Positions 24,609-32,519 of a stretch of 35,536 nucleotides of DNA are shown piece after piece; within the stretch, counting starts at the first letter, position 1, and the number at the start of each line of letters is the position of its first letter. Source of the DNA: an uncultured Acidimicrobiales bacterium (lineage in GTDB: Bacteria; Actinomycetota; Acidimicrobiia; Acidimicrobiales; UBA10347); contig CALKPY010000116.1 in assembly GCA_937991435.1 (NCBI GenBank), positions 1 to 35,536 on the forward strand, read 5' to 3'. The notes below the pieces were generated by a model. That model saw nothing but the letters and a program-made list of their open reading frames with translations, was not told where the DNA came from and did no database searches. The position numbers were made by a program, and so were the translations under genes.

Positions 24609-25244
24609 ATGTCCAGAAACGGCACCGTTTCCTACGAACGCTGGCAGCACCCAATCCCCCCGCTCGTCGCTGCGACCGTCGAGGCCGCACGAGCCCTCAA
24701 CTTTGAGCTTTGCGTACGCCCCGAAATCGGGCGCCTGCTCTCGGTGCTCGCCGGCGGCCTACCCGCCGGCGCAATCGTGGGAGAAACCGGCACGGGCACC
24801 GGAACCGGTCTGGCGTGGATGATCAGCGCCGCTCCGCCCGACACCCAGTTCATCTCCTACGAAATCGACAACGACCGCGCTCACGCGGCCCAACGACTTC
24901 TCGTCGGCAACCCAAATATCGAAATAGTCCACGCCGACGCCAGCGAGCTTTTCGATCGCGGCCCATTTGATCTGTTGGTCCACGACGGCCACCCCGGTTC
25001 AGGCAAACATTCGCCCAACGACCGAGTCGATCCGCAACGGGTACTCAAAGCCGGCGGCACAATGACGGTCGACGACTACACGCCGATCACGCATTGGCCG
25101 CCAACATTCGGTGACCAAATTGATGCCGGTCGGGTCGCGATTGTCAACGACGCTGGCCTCTATGTCTCAGAGATCAACGTCGCCAGCGACCTTTCCGTGC
25201 TGGTGGCTCGTCGACTTCCGCCTGACGCCAGGCTCGTCTCGTGA
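24609..25244 (+). CDS. class I SAM-dependent methyltransferase, O-methyltransferase-like
   Basis: A 211-residue protein with a Rossmann-type SAM site. Motif I is IVGETGTGTGTG (56-67) and the acidic strand end FISYEID follows about 20 residues on. VHADASELF and LLVHDGHPGSGK resemble the adenine contact and the metal/catalytic Asp region of catechol O-methyltransferase-like enzymes. The later VDDYTP matches the D-D metal motif of that family. ATG 24609 has AGGA 8 nt upstream and lies 21 nt after the CoA-transferase stop, so the two are probably co-transcribed. The acceptor is unknown. Confidence 0.75.
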   Translation: MSRNGTVSYERWQHPIPPLVAATVEAARALNFELCVRPEIGRLLSVLAGGLPAGAIVGETGTGTGTGLAWMISAAPPDTQFISYEIDNDRAHAAQRLLVGNPNIEIVHADASELFDRGPFDLLVHDGHPGSGKHSPNDRVDPQRVLKAGGTMTVDDYTPITHWPPTFGDQIDAGRVAIVNDAGLYVSEINVASDLSVLVARRLPPDARLVS

Positions 25245-25266
25245 AGCCAGCAGACCCGAGGACCTG

Positions 25267-26139
25267 ATGAAATCGAATACTCGCATCGACGCCGACCAGG
25301 CGCGACGCGCCCGTCGTTTGTGGCGCAGCCTCGAAGCCCTGCACGGACTCATCTACTTCGTTCCCGAAGCCGACGAGGAATACGTTGCTGCTGGACTCAA
25401 GCCGCTAACGGGCTACTTCCCGTCGCGAGCTGCGGCGATGGGCGCTGTTGCGGCTGACGTGATCATTGCCACGTTTTACAATTTTGAACCGACTCGAGTC
25501 CGCAGCATCGTGCCCGAAGCGTGGAGCCTTACCAGCCCCGCACGACTCATCACCGCACGCCTACATGCAGTCGACCGCAGCTACCAGCGGCTGTTCGGGG
25601 CCAACCCGCACCTGCTATACGGCGACGACATGGTGTGGGCGATCGCTGCCCTCAAGCGAGCGGCAGCAGCATGCGACCCGGCGGGCCGCCCGCTGCATGC
25701 CGGCCACGCGTCGCTCGATTGGCCCGATCAGCCGCACCTTGCACTGTGGCACGGCATCGCCGTGCTTCGCGAACATCGAGGCGACGGTCACGTCGCGCTA
25801 CTCACCAGCGAAGGAGTCAGCGGGTGCGAAGCACTCGTACTGCACGCCGCCACTGGCGACGTTCCGGGTCGGGTGCTTCAGGCGACTCGGGCATGGAGTG
25901 ATCAGAGCTGGGCAGACACCATCGATCGACTCGCCGATCGAGGCCTCGTACACTCCGACGGCTCGTTCACAGACGCCGGATCAGCCCTGCGGGCCAGCCT
26001 CGAACTTCGAACCGATCAACTCGCAGCACCCCCTTGGACAGCGTTGAGCACCGACGAGACAGACCGGCTCATCTCGATCGGGCGCAGCCTGAGCAAGGTT
26101 GTTGCTGACGCCGGTACGTTTTCGCGGCCCCCTCGATGA
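25267..26139 (+). CDS. SCO6745-family protein
   Basis: A 290-residue protein. Its opening (ARRLWRSLEALHGLIYFVPEADEEYVAAGL) and the following TGYFPSRAAAMGAVAADVIIATFYNF match the actinobacterial SCO6745 family, related to the SalK group. The C-terminal part (SDQSWADTIDRLADRGLVHSDGSFTDAG) looks like a winged helix-turn-helix, so a regulatory role is possible, but biochemical function is unknown. The frame is open to 25111 inside the methyltransferase gene; ATG 25267 has GAGGA upstream and is taken as start. Its TGA overlaps the ATG of the DMFase-like gene (ATGA), strong evidence of translational coupling. Confidence 0.75.
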   Translation: MKSNTRIDADQARRARRLWRSLEALHGLIYFVPEADEEYVAAGLKPLTGYFPSRAAAMGAVAADVIIATFYNFEPTRVRSIVPEAWSLTSPARLITARLHAVDRSYQRLFGANPHLLYGDDMVWAIAALKRAAAACDPAGRPLHAGHASLDWPDQPHLALWHGIAVLREHRGDGHVALLTSEGVSGCEALVLHAATGDVPGRVLQATRAWSDQSWADTIDRLADRGLVHSDGSFTDAGSALRASLELRTDQLAAPPWTALSTDETDRLISIGRSLSKVVADAGTFSRPPR

Positions 26140-28310
26140 CCGAGAAACAGATCACGGCGTACTGCGACCGTTGGTCGCTTCGAGCCGGAGAAGTAAGCAC
26201 GCTGCGTGCGTCAAGTCTCGTGCCAGGTCCCGCGAACTTGTCGGTTGTGCAATTGATTTGCGGTGACCCCACATCTGCTGGCCCAGGGTTCCACGAGCGT
26301 GATGTGACGTTTCCAGAACTCAGCGCCCGCCCGGTGCAACTCGATCACCAACCACTCGTTCCCGGTTCCTACGCGTTGGTCGACCTGGCAGCACAAGCAG
26401 AGTTGGCCGTCGCTCGGCATCTGCACGCGTCGTTCTCCGTGCTCGCCACCTTGCCCGCCGAACCTCAACGTGTGCTGACCATCAGCGCCGGCGGCGGTGA
26501 TATCGCATTTACCCTCGAAGACGGCCAGATCTGGTGCCACGTTGGCGACAGCCGGGTACAGCTACGAGATCAGCCGCTGGTCGCGCACCGCTGGTATCAG
26601 GTGAGCCTAAGCATCGATGTCGACACCGCGACCATGCGGTCAACGATTTCAACCGCCCGTACGGCATCGCCCGCACGCGATCTTCACGAGCCAGCCTTAA
26701 GCGCGAACACCGCCGCCACGAACTGGGGCGGGGGTGCACTCGCCAGACTCGTTTTAGGCGGTCCCGGCGATGCCAATTCTGTCGGCGGTGACTTTGACGG
26801 CAGGCTCGCAGGGGTGCAACTGACAATTGACGGCCTGACCTTCGAATGGGGCATGGAACGCGATATGTCCGGGCGCACCCTGGTCGAAACTCGCCACGGC
26901 CTTAATGGGCAGTTCCATCAGCTTCCGACCAGAGCCGTCACTGGTCCGTCGTTCGACGGCACCAATCAGCGCTGGACCGACGACCCGAGGCAATGGAACG
27001 CCACACACTTCCACAAGGAAGACATCTACGACGCCGGTTGGGCTGAGACCGCGAGCGTGGTATTGCCGCCAGATCTGCCGAGTGGAATTTACGCATTCAA
27101 GATCGAGACTGACGACGAAGTCGATCGAGTGCCGTTCTTTGTGCGTCCTGCGATCGAAGCCCCGACCGCCGACGTGGCCTTGCTGATGTCGTCGGCCACG
27201 TACCTCGCCTATGCCAATCACCGCATGCTGTTCGAAGGCGCCGACTTCATCCCGACGAAGTCTCGATTGCGGCCAGAACACGACTACGTCCGACGTCATC
27301 GCGAACTTGGCCGATCAATGTATGAAAAGCACCGAGACCAGAGCGGTGTGATGTTCAGCAGTCGTCTGCGGCCGGTCCTCAACCTGCGGCCCGGCGCCGA
27401 CGGCTGGAACTTCACGCCCGACACTGATCTCAACGCCTTTCTGCATCACAGCGAGATCGGCCACGACATAATCGCCGACGAAGACCTACATGCCGAGGGC
27501 GCCGCCGCTCTTGCCCCGTACCGCGTGATCGTCACGTGCTCGCACCCCGAATATTGGTCGACCGCCATGCTCGATGCCCTTGAGACTTGGCAACGTGATG
27601 GCGGACGGCTGATGTACCTAGGCGGAAACGGCTTCTATTGGCGGGTGGCGTTTAGCGACGACTGGCCAGGGGCCATGGAACTGCGTCGCGCCGAAGATGG
27701 CGTACGTAACTGGCAGCCCGGTCACGGCGAGAGCTACCACGCATGGGGCGGCGAATACGGCGGCATGTGGCGACGCAACGGTCGCGCCCCTAACGAACTC
27801 GTCGGCGTCGGGTTCGCCGCCCAGGGGTTCGGGCGGGCCACGTGGTTCGACGTGAACCAGTCAAGCCTCGAATCTCGCGCCGCCTGGATATTCAAGGGCG
27901 TGGAATTTGACGACAATCGCATCGGCACGACCGGGCTCGGTGGTGGCGCCGCGGGCCAAGAAGTCGACCGCTATGACACCGGGCTCGGGTCCCCTGAACA
28001 CGCGGTGGTTCTGGCGTCGGCGACAACGTTTGGACCCGACATGGTGCGGACAAAAGAAGAGTTTGAGGGATCAGTCGTGTATCCGACGCCAGACCCGTTC
28101 GTTCGAGCAGACATCGTGTTCTTCGAAACACCAAACGGCGGCGCCGTGTTCAGCGTGGGATCAATCTCATGGTTCGGTGCGCTCGCCCGAAACGGTTACG
28201 ACAACGACGTCGCGCAGATGACGCGAAACGTGTTGGAACGATTTGCCGACGCGGCACCAATTCCCGAACCACCGATTCCCGAACCACGGCGAGCGGTGTC
28301 ATCACGCTGA
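26136..28310 (+). CDS. N,N-dimethylformamidase large (beta) subunit-like protein
   Basis: A 724-residue protein resembling the catalytic large subunit of dimethylformamidase (about 760 residues), an iron amidohydrolase that splits DMF to formate and dimethylamine. The N-terminal part (1-270) is beta-rich, with a LamG/jelly-roll-like stretch around 130-250. The C-terminal half holds the family segments ATYLAYANHRM (355-365) and CSHPEYWS, with His470 and Glu472. DMFase binds mononuclear iron with two tyrosines and a Glu/His pair from such motifs, so the metal site looks intact. The tail is proline-rich (PIPEPPIPEP). No small-subunit gene is seen beside it. The true substrate is probably another amide; it is the last gene of the four-gene run. 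Confidence 0.8.
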   Translation: MTEKQITAYCDRWSLRAGEVSTLRASSLVPGPANLSVVQLICGDPTSAGPGFHERDVTFPELSARPVQLDHQPLVPGSYALVDLAAQAELAVARHLHASFSVLATLPAEPQRVLTISAGGGDIAFTLEDGQIWCHVGDSRVQLRDQPLVAHRWYQVSLSIDVDTATMRSTISTARTASPARDLHEPALSANTAATNWGGGALARLVLGGPGDANSVGGDFDGRLAGVQLTIDGLTFEWGMERDMSGRTLVETRHGLNGQFHQLPTRAVTGPSFDGTNQRWTDDPRQWNATHFHKEDIYDAGWAETASVVLPPDLPSGIYAFKIETDDEVDRVPFFVRPAIEAPTADVALLMSSATYLAYANHRMLFEGADFIPTKSRLRPEHDYVRRHRELGRSMYEKHRDQSGVMFSSRLRPVLNLRPGADGWNFTPDTDLNAFLHHSEIGHDIIADEDLHAEGAAALAPYRVIVTCSHPEYWSTAMLDALETWQRDGGRLMYLGGNGFYWRVAFSDDWPGAMELRRAEDGVRNWQPGHGESYHAWGGEYGGMWRRNGRAPNELVGVGFAAQGFGRATWFDVNQSSLESRAAWIFKGVEFDDNRIGTTGLGGGAAGQEVDRYDTGLGSPEHAVVLASATTFGPDMVRTKEEFEGSVVYPTPDPFVRADIVFFETPNGGAVFSVGSISWFGALARNGYDNDVAQMTRNVLERFADAAPIPEPPIPEPRRAVSSR

Positions 28311-28367
28311 CGTCACGCGTCTTCAAGCACTGTTCAGCGGTATGTCCGAGCGGCCGCAACCAGATTC

Positions 28368-29288
28368 TCAGACGGTTTCCTTACGCGTGAGATCAGGTTC
28401 GATGTACATGGGACGCGCATGGGGCACGACCTTGCGAACCGCTACCTCTACATCGTCGATGACCTGGGCAAGTTCCGCCATCGACAGATCGTGCGAGAAG
28501 TCAATTTTTGCGCCGACGAGCAGCTCTTCGGGGCCGAGGTGCTGGGTACGAAGGTGCAAGATGGCGTTGACGTTGGGGTTATCTGAAATGGCGCTGCGAA
28601 TAGCGGCCATGTCTTTTTCGTCGGCGCCTTCGCCAATCAACAGGCTGCGCATCTCGATTATCAAGATCATCGCAATGACGAACAACAAGATGCCGATGCT
28701 CAACGTGCCAATGCCATCCCAGATCGGCGCATCGAACGTTGCGGAAATCCACACCGACACCATGGCGATCAACAGGCCGATCATGGCCCCAAAATCTTCA
28801 AGCAGTACCACAGCCAGCTCTGGAACTCGCGTGCCCCGTATGAACTCCCACCACGAGCGGTCGCCCTTCATCGGCTTCGCGATCTGGATGGCGGTTTTGA
28901 AAGCATAGAACTCGGCACAAATACCGAATCCGAGAATGGCATAGGCGACATTTGGGTTGTCGATCTCGTGCGGATGTCGAATTTTCTCAATGCCCTCAAA
29001 GAGGGCAAACCCTGAACCGACGAGAAACAAAACCAATGCAACGACAAAGGCCCAGTAATAGCGCTCTCGCCCGTAGCCGAACTGGTGCTCGTCATCGGCC
29101 TCTTTACGAGCCGCTTTACCGCCCCAAAGCAGCAAGGCCTGATTGCCCGAATCGGCGCACGAGTGAATGGCCTCGGCCAACATCGACGACGACCCGGTAA
29201 TCACGAAGCCAACAAATTTGGCAACGGCGATTGCCGAGTTTCCTGCCAAGGCTGCAACTACGGCCTTGGTGCTTCCACCTGCTGCCAT
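28368..29288 (-). CDS. cation diffusion facilitator (CDF) transporter, SLC30A9-like
   Basis: A 306-residue membrane protein with about six helices and a cytoplasmic C-terminal domain (about 215-300), the CDF layout for exporting Zn(II), Mn(II) or Fe(II) by proton antiport. The TM2 metal motif is EAIHSCADSGNQ with His42 and Asp46; the TM5 site is VVLLEDFGA (Glu164/Asp165). FGYGRERYYWAF matches the family segment after TM2. The LLEDFGA form resembles the SLC30A9/bacterial relatives rather than FieF. ATG 29288 has GAGGA close upstream. A near-consensus sigma-70 promoter lies 42-69 bp upstream, so it need not depend on the sortase operon behind it. Confidence 0.9.
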   Translation of the reverse strand: MAAGGSTKAVVAALAGNSAIAVAKFVGFVITGSSSMLAEAIHSCADSGNQALLLWGGKAARKEADDEHQFGYGRERYYWAFVVALVLFLVGSGFALFEGIEKIRHPHEIDNPNVAYAILGFGICAEFYAFKTAIQIAKPMKGDRSWWEFIRGTRVPELAVVLLEDFGAMIGLLIAMVSVWISATFDAPIWDGIGTLSIGILLFVIAMILIIEMRSLLIGEGADEKDMAAIRSAISDNPNVNAILHLRTQHLGPEELLVGAKIDFSHDLSMAELAQVIDDVEVAVRKVVPHARPMYIEPDLTRKETV

Positions 29289-29329
29289 GATTCCTCGTGC
29301 TTACTCGACGGACGGGACGTGCGCCGACG

Positions 29330-29357
29330 ATCATAGCGTCGTGGTTGCTTGCGGCAA
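29330..29357 (-). promoter_or_regulatory. sigma-70-type promoter of the CDF gene
   Basis: On the minus strand TTGCCG (29357 to 29352), a 16-bp spacer and TATGAT (29335 to 29330) form the clearest housekeeping promoter in the window, between the sortase stop and ATG 29288. Confidence 0.6.
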
Positions 29358-29366
29358 GAGACGGCG

Positions 29367-30200
29367 TCAGGCAGGCACCGCGACCGCCACCGTATTGCTC
29401 TCATAGGAGCGCAACTCAGGATTGAAACTGCCGCCACAGGTGATCAAGGCGAGTTGGGGACTTCCGTCAGTTGCGAACAGCGACTTCGGAAGCTCCTCCT
29501 TGACGTAATCGGTGAGTGTGGCAATGCGCCACCGTTGCGTGGACCCGTCGTCGAAATCGATCTCGACGATCGATCCGACCTTCACGTCAGCCAAGTTCCG
29601 AAATACGCCGTCGACTCCATCAAACGCGATGTGAGCGGCAAGCACGGCTGACCCGGCGCCGCCTGGAGTGGGACCGAAGCGATACCAGCCGACTTGTTCG
29701 GCCGCAGGTACTTCCATCGTGAGGTCATCATTGACGCCCACGCTCACAACCGGAGAGGTGTCAACCCCGATGTCGCCCAAGCGAATCGCTACCGGTTGGG
29801 GCCCCTTAACCTCGCGGAACTGATCAAGGCCAGCTAAGCCGATTGGGGCGGGATCCAGACGTTCGCCGATCGGGGTCGACGTTGGTTCCGAAGTCGGCAC
29901 CGGTGTGGCCGTCGCAGCAGTCTGCGGGCCATCACCAGAAGCACCGGCGGCCAGTTCCGAATCAGTCGCATCGAGGCCGCCAACAGACGTCTCCGCTGTT
30001 TCAGGCGCCGAACTTTGAGTCGGTTCCTCAACGGTCGACACCGATTCGATAGGGCCGCCGGTGCTCGCCGGCGCCGATGTGGCATTTCCACCACCACACG
30101 CGGCCAGGACGGCGGCGAGACCAATGGTCATCGCCGTCGCCAAACGCGCCGCAGCCCGCCCACGACGATGGAACCCATCAGGGGGGAGGTTCATCATCAT
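29367..30200 (-). CDS. class F sortase with lipoprotein signal
   Basis: A 277-residue transpeptidase that would link surface proteins to cell-wall precursors. The triad is complete: His190 (LAAHIAF), Cys255 (ALITCGGSF) and Arg264 (ELRSYESN). The short C-terminal catalytic domain (about 130-277) and TCGGSF motif place it in class F. The N-terminus is unusual: a hydrophobic segment ends at VLAACGGG, a lipobox with Cys35, followed by a Ser/Thr/Pro/Glu-rich linker of about 80 residues. This suggests lipid anchoring rather than a plain transmembrane helix. ATG 30200 is used, without a clear ribosome site. The DUF4397 gene lies 35 bp upstream on the same strand, so both probably share a transcript. 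Confidence 0.87.
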   Translation of the reverse strand: MMMNLPPDGFHRRGRAAARLATAMTIGLAAVLAACGGGNATSAPASTGGPIESVSTVEEPTQSSAPETAETSVGGLDATDSELAAGASGDGPQTAATATPVPTSEPTSTPIGERLDPAPIGLAGLDQFREVKGPQPVAIRLGDIGVDTSPVVSVGVNDDLTMEVPAAEQVGWYRFGPTPGGAGSAVLAAHIAFDGVDGVFRNLADVKVGSIVEIDFDDGSTQRWRIATLTDYVKEELPKSLFATDGSPQLALITCGGSFNPELRSYESNTVAVAVPA

Positions 30201-30235
30201 GAGCGGGTGCAGCAGCTGTTCAGGTCGAAACCGGA

Positions 30236-31051
30236 TCAGCGACGGGTGCGTGCCACAGCAGGAACTGCAGCTCCCAGTGCAACGACGCCGAGCACGAGTG
30301 CGACGGCAGGGACTGAAGACGACGACGTGACAGGACTGTTGCCCGAGTTCACAGCGGTCGGCGTTGCGCCGAGACCACTAATTGACTCGGTTAGGACCGT
30401 CAAGGTGTCATCTGCAAGTGAACCAACGGCGTACACGGTCAAGCTTGAACCGGCAGCGATTGGAAGATCTGCTGGGCCAATGACAACTGGAGCGTCTTCG
30501 CCCGCAGGGACTACCGAAGCCGAGATGGTGCCGACTGGAAGGTCAGCGCCGCCACCCTTGCCATTTGGAACCGCCGCAAATGCCACGTCGCCGTTGGCGA
30601 GAACGTCAACCGCTGGAGCCGCTGCAGCATGGCGCACGACAAGGCGACCCTGACCAGCAGCGATGCTCGAGGTGTCGTTCTCGAACACGCCAATCGTTGG
30701 TGTGCCGTCAGCATCGAGGTGCGCGATGATCGTGTAGTTTCCAGAAGCTGGCAGTGCAGTGTCACCAGCGTCAATTGCAACAGTGTCGGTTCCTGCGACG
30801 AGGACCTGTAGATCTTCGAGCGTGGCGCCAGCGAATGCTGACAGGTCTTGGGTGTCACCAAAGGAGAAGTCTGCGAACACGGTGTCGCCGCCAGCGGCTA
30901 CGTCAACGTCAACGCCAGGAATTCCGTGCAGTAGGTGGATGCGGGCACCACTTTGTGCATCGGCTACGCCGCCGAACGCAAGCAAGGTTGCGCCCGCTGC
31001 CATGAGGACTGCGACGGTCATCGCAATCGAGATACGGATTGAGTTCCTCAT
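30236..31051 (-). CDS. DUF4397 secreted/surface protein
   Basis: A 271-residue exported protein. A signal peptide (1-32, cleavage near GVADA/Q) precedes a DUF4397 domain (about 36-215): ARIHLLHGIPGVDVDV and VVRHAAAAPAVDVLANG are the two typical half-repeats. A Ser/Thr linker (NSGNSPVTSSSS) and a C-terminal hydrophobic helix with RTRR form a cell-wall-sorting-like tail, but no clean LPXTG/LAXTG is present. DUF4397 proteins often sit beside class F sortases in actinobacteria. ATG 31051 is chosen because GAAAGGA lies 7 nt upstream; the frame continues to 31117 without support. It is divergent from the sigma factor gene and probably belongs to its regulon (inference). Confidence 0.83.
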   Translation of the reverse strand: MRNSIRISIAMTVAVLMAAGATLLAFGGVADAQSGARIHLLHGIPGVDVDVAAGGDTVFADFSFGDTQDLSAFAGATLEDLQVLVAGTDTVAIDAGDTALPASGNYTIIAHLDADGTPTIGVFENDTSSIAAGQGRLVVRHAAAAPAVDVLANGDVAFAAVPNGKGGGADLPVGTISASVVPAGEDAPVVIGPADLPIAAGSSLTVYAVGSLADDTLTVLTESISGLGATPTAVNSGNSPVTSSSSVPAVALVLGVVALGAAVPAVARTRR

Positions 31052-31122
31052 TGTGAGGTCCTTTCGTAGGGGTTCAATCACCACTACGCACAGCACGATC
31101 GATCTGGATGCAATCATCGAGA

Positions 31123-31146
31123 AAAAACTTTTCAGAACAAGTTTTT
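31123..31146. repeat. inverted repeat AAAAACTT-N8-AAGTTTTT between DUF4397 and sigma genes
   Basis: Perfect 8-bp arms (31123-31130 and 31139-31146) separated by TTCAGAAC. The repeat lies in the 144-bp divergent region, about 72 bp from the DUF4397 start and 50 bp from the sigma start. It could be an operator or a pair of promoter elements serving both directions. Confidence 0.5.
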
Positions 31147-31195
31147 GCTAACGAGTGCATCTAGACAGCCCTTTCTCAGCGAAGATGTTTGTGTT

Positions 31196-31828
31196 ATGGC
31201 TCTTCCTCATCTTTCGTTTGGCATCGCCAACGCTGGCGTAGTTCATGCCAGTTCTCGCATCGTGCGGGGCAACGATGAGCCCGTTCAGGAAGTACAACTG
31301 TTGACAGCAACCGAAGATGCGTTTCGGTCTGGATCGGAGCAGGGACTCGCTGCGGCATACGCCGAACACAGTGGACTTGTGCACACACTGTGTGCCCGAG
31401 CTCACCCCAGCGCCGCTGCAGATCTGACGCAAGAAGTTTTCCTCGCCGCATGGCGCGCCCGAGACCGGTTTGACCCGAGTCGCGGCCCACTTGCTGCCTG
31501 GTTGGTCGGGATCACCAAGAACAAGATCATCGATGCCTATCGCAAAGACGGGCGCCAGATCGCCGCAGTTTCTGATCCGGATCAGCGTCGACTTCTCGAC
31601 CACCCCGAACATCGAACACCGGTCGACGAACTCGCGGATCGCCTGCTGGTGAGCGAGGCCCTCGCTTCGCTTCCGGACAGAGCCCGTTCCGTTGTCGAAC
31701 TGGCCTTCTACAGCGACTTAACCCACGAAAAGATCGCCGAGCAAACAGGGCTTCCGCTCGGCACGATCAAAAGCGACATCCGGCGCGGACTTGCCCGTCT
31801 TCGCCGCTACCTCGAGGCAGCATCATGA
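31196..31828 (+). CDS. ECF-type RNA polymerase sigma factor (SigK-like context)
   Basis: A 210-residue sigma factor. Region 2 is seen as AADLTQEVFLAAWRARDRFDP and AAWLVGITKNKIIDAYRKD. Region 4 is SLPDRARSVVELAFYSDLTHEKIAEQTGLPLGTIKSDIRRGLARLRRYL, a helix-turn-helix for the -35 element. No regions 1 or 3 are present, as in ECF factors. The first ATG is 31196; the frame opens at TTG 31145, and GTG 31263 would give a shorter N-terminus closer to the family. The stop overlaps the anti-sigma start by 4 nt. The arrangement matches actinobacterial SigK-RskA pairs. Confidence 0.88.
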   Translation: MALPHLSFGIANAGVVHASSRIVRGNDEPVQEVQLLTATEDAFRSGSEQGLAAAYAEHSGLVHTLCARAHPSAAADLTQEVFLAAWRARDRFDPSRGPLAAWLVGITKNKIIDAYRKDGRQIAAVSDPDQRRLLDHPEHRTPVDELADRLLVSEALASLPDRARSVVELAFYSDLTHEKIAEQTGLPLGTIKSDIRRGLARLRRYLEAAS

Positions 31829-32463
31829 CTGGACCCATGTACTCAGGCCGTTCCCTCGGCGATGACGAAATTAGAGCAATCGCCTCGTCGCTCGAAGCGC
31901 ACGACGCCGAACGCATTGCCCCACCGGCAGCCGTTTGGGACGCAATCGCTGCTGAACTCGAAGTCGAGATTGCAACATCGGAAGCCCAAGCGCGACGCAG
32001 CGCGGGGCGTGCGGGTCGCAGGTGGTTCACCAATCCAGGTCCATTGCTGCTGGCCGCTGCGTCGATTCTCATTGTCGGTCTTGTTGCGGTCAGCCTCACG
32101 CGCCCCACGGCAGACGACACGGTTCCGCTTGCAACCGCCCAGATGACCGATGAAGGGCTTCCGGTCAGCACCACGGCGACGGCTACAGCACAGGTCATTT
32201 GCGATGACGACGGTTGCGTCGTCGACGTAGACCTGACCGAAATTCCCAGCGCCGATGCTGCGGACCTTGAACTTTGGGTCATCAACGCTGACGTCAGCGA
32301 CATGCACTCGTTGGGCTTCGTTACCGAAAGTGCGCGCTTTGATCTTCCCGACGGCGTCTCTGCAACCGATTTCCCGATCGTCGATATTTCAATCGAACCG
32401 CGTGACGGCGACGCGAGCCACAGCGGCCAGAGTGTTCTGCGCGGCGTACTGTCCGAAATCTGA
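31825..32463 (+). CDS. RskA-like anti-sigma factor
   Basis: A 212-residue single-pass membrane protein that should hold the preceding sigma factor inactive. The N-terminal cytoplasmic part (1-65) is short, contains PPAAVWDAIAAE and lacks the HxxxCxxC zinc motif. One transmembrane helix lies at about 72-91. The external domain (about 110-210) has the RskA-type core DLELWVINADVSDMHSLGF, PIVDISIEPRDGDASHSGQSVLRG. RskA proteins are cleaved at the membrane to free SigK; a similar route is expected here. ATG 31825 overlaps the sigma stop (ATGA). Confidence 0.85.
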   Translation: MTGPMYSGRSLGDDEIRAIASSLEAHDAERIAPPAAVWDAIAAELEVEIATSEAQARRSAGRAGRRWFTNPGPLLLAAASILIVGLVAVSLTRPTADDTVPLATAQMTDEGLPVSTTATATAQVICDDDGCVVDVDLTEIPSADAADLELWVINADVSDMHSLGFVTESARFDLPDGVSATDFPIVDISIEPRDGDASHSGQSVLRGVLSEI

Positions 32464-32507
32464 CTGTCTCGCCAGCCGCCGATCTGGTCGTTGAGGACCG
32501 TGACGCC

Positions 32508-32519
32508 TACCATGACCGA
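32508..32519 (+). promoter_or_regulatory. -10 hexamer TACCAT before the acyl-CoA dehydrogenase gene
   Basis: TACCAT (32508-32513) is followed by six bases and ATG 32520. The ATG inside the hexamer (32512) opens only an 11-codon frame, so it is not the start. Confidence 0.45.

Noticed and set aside
28313-28391. TCACGCGT and ACGCGTGA as a terminator stem between the DMFase-like and CDF genes
   Set aside because: The arms are about 65 bp apart and the intervening sequence forms no supporting stem.
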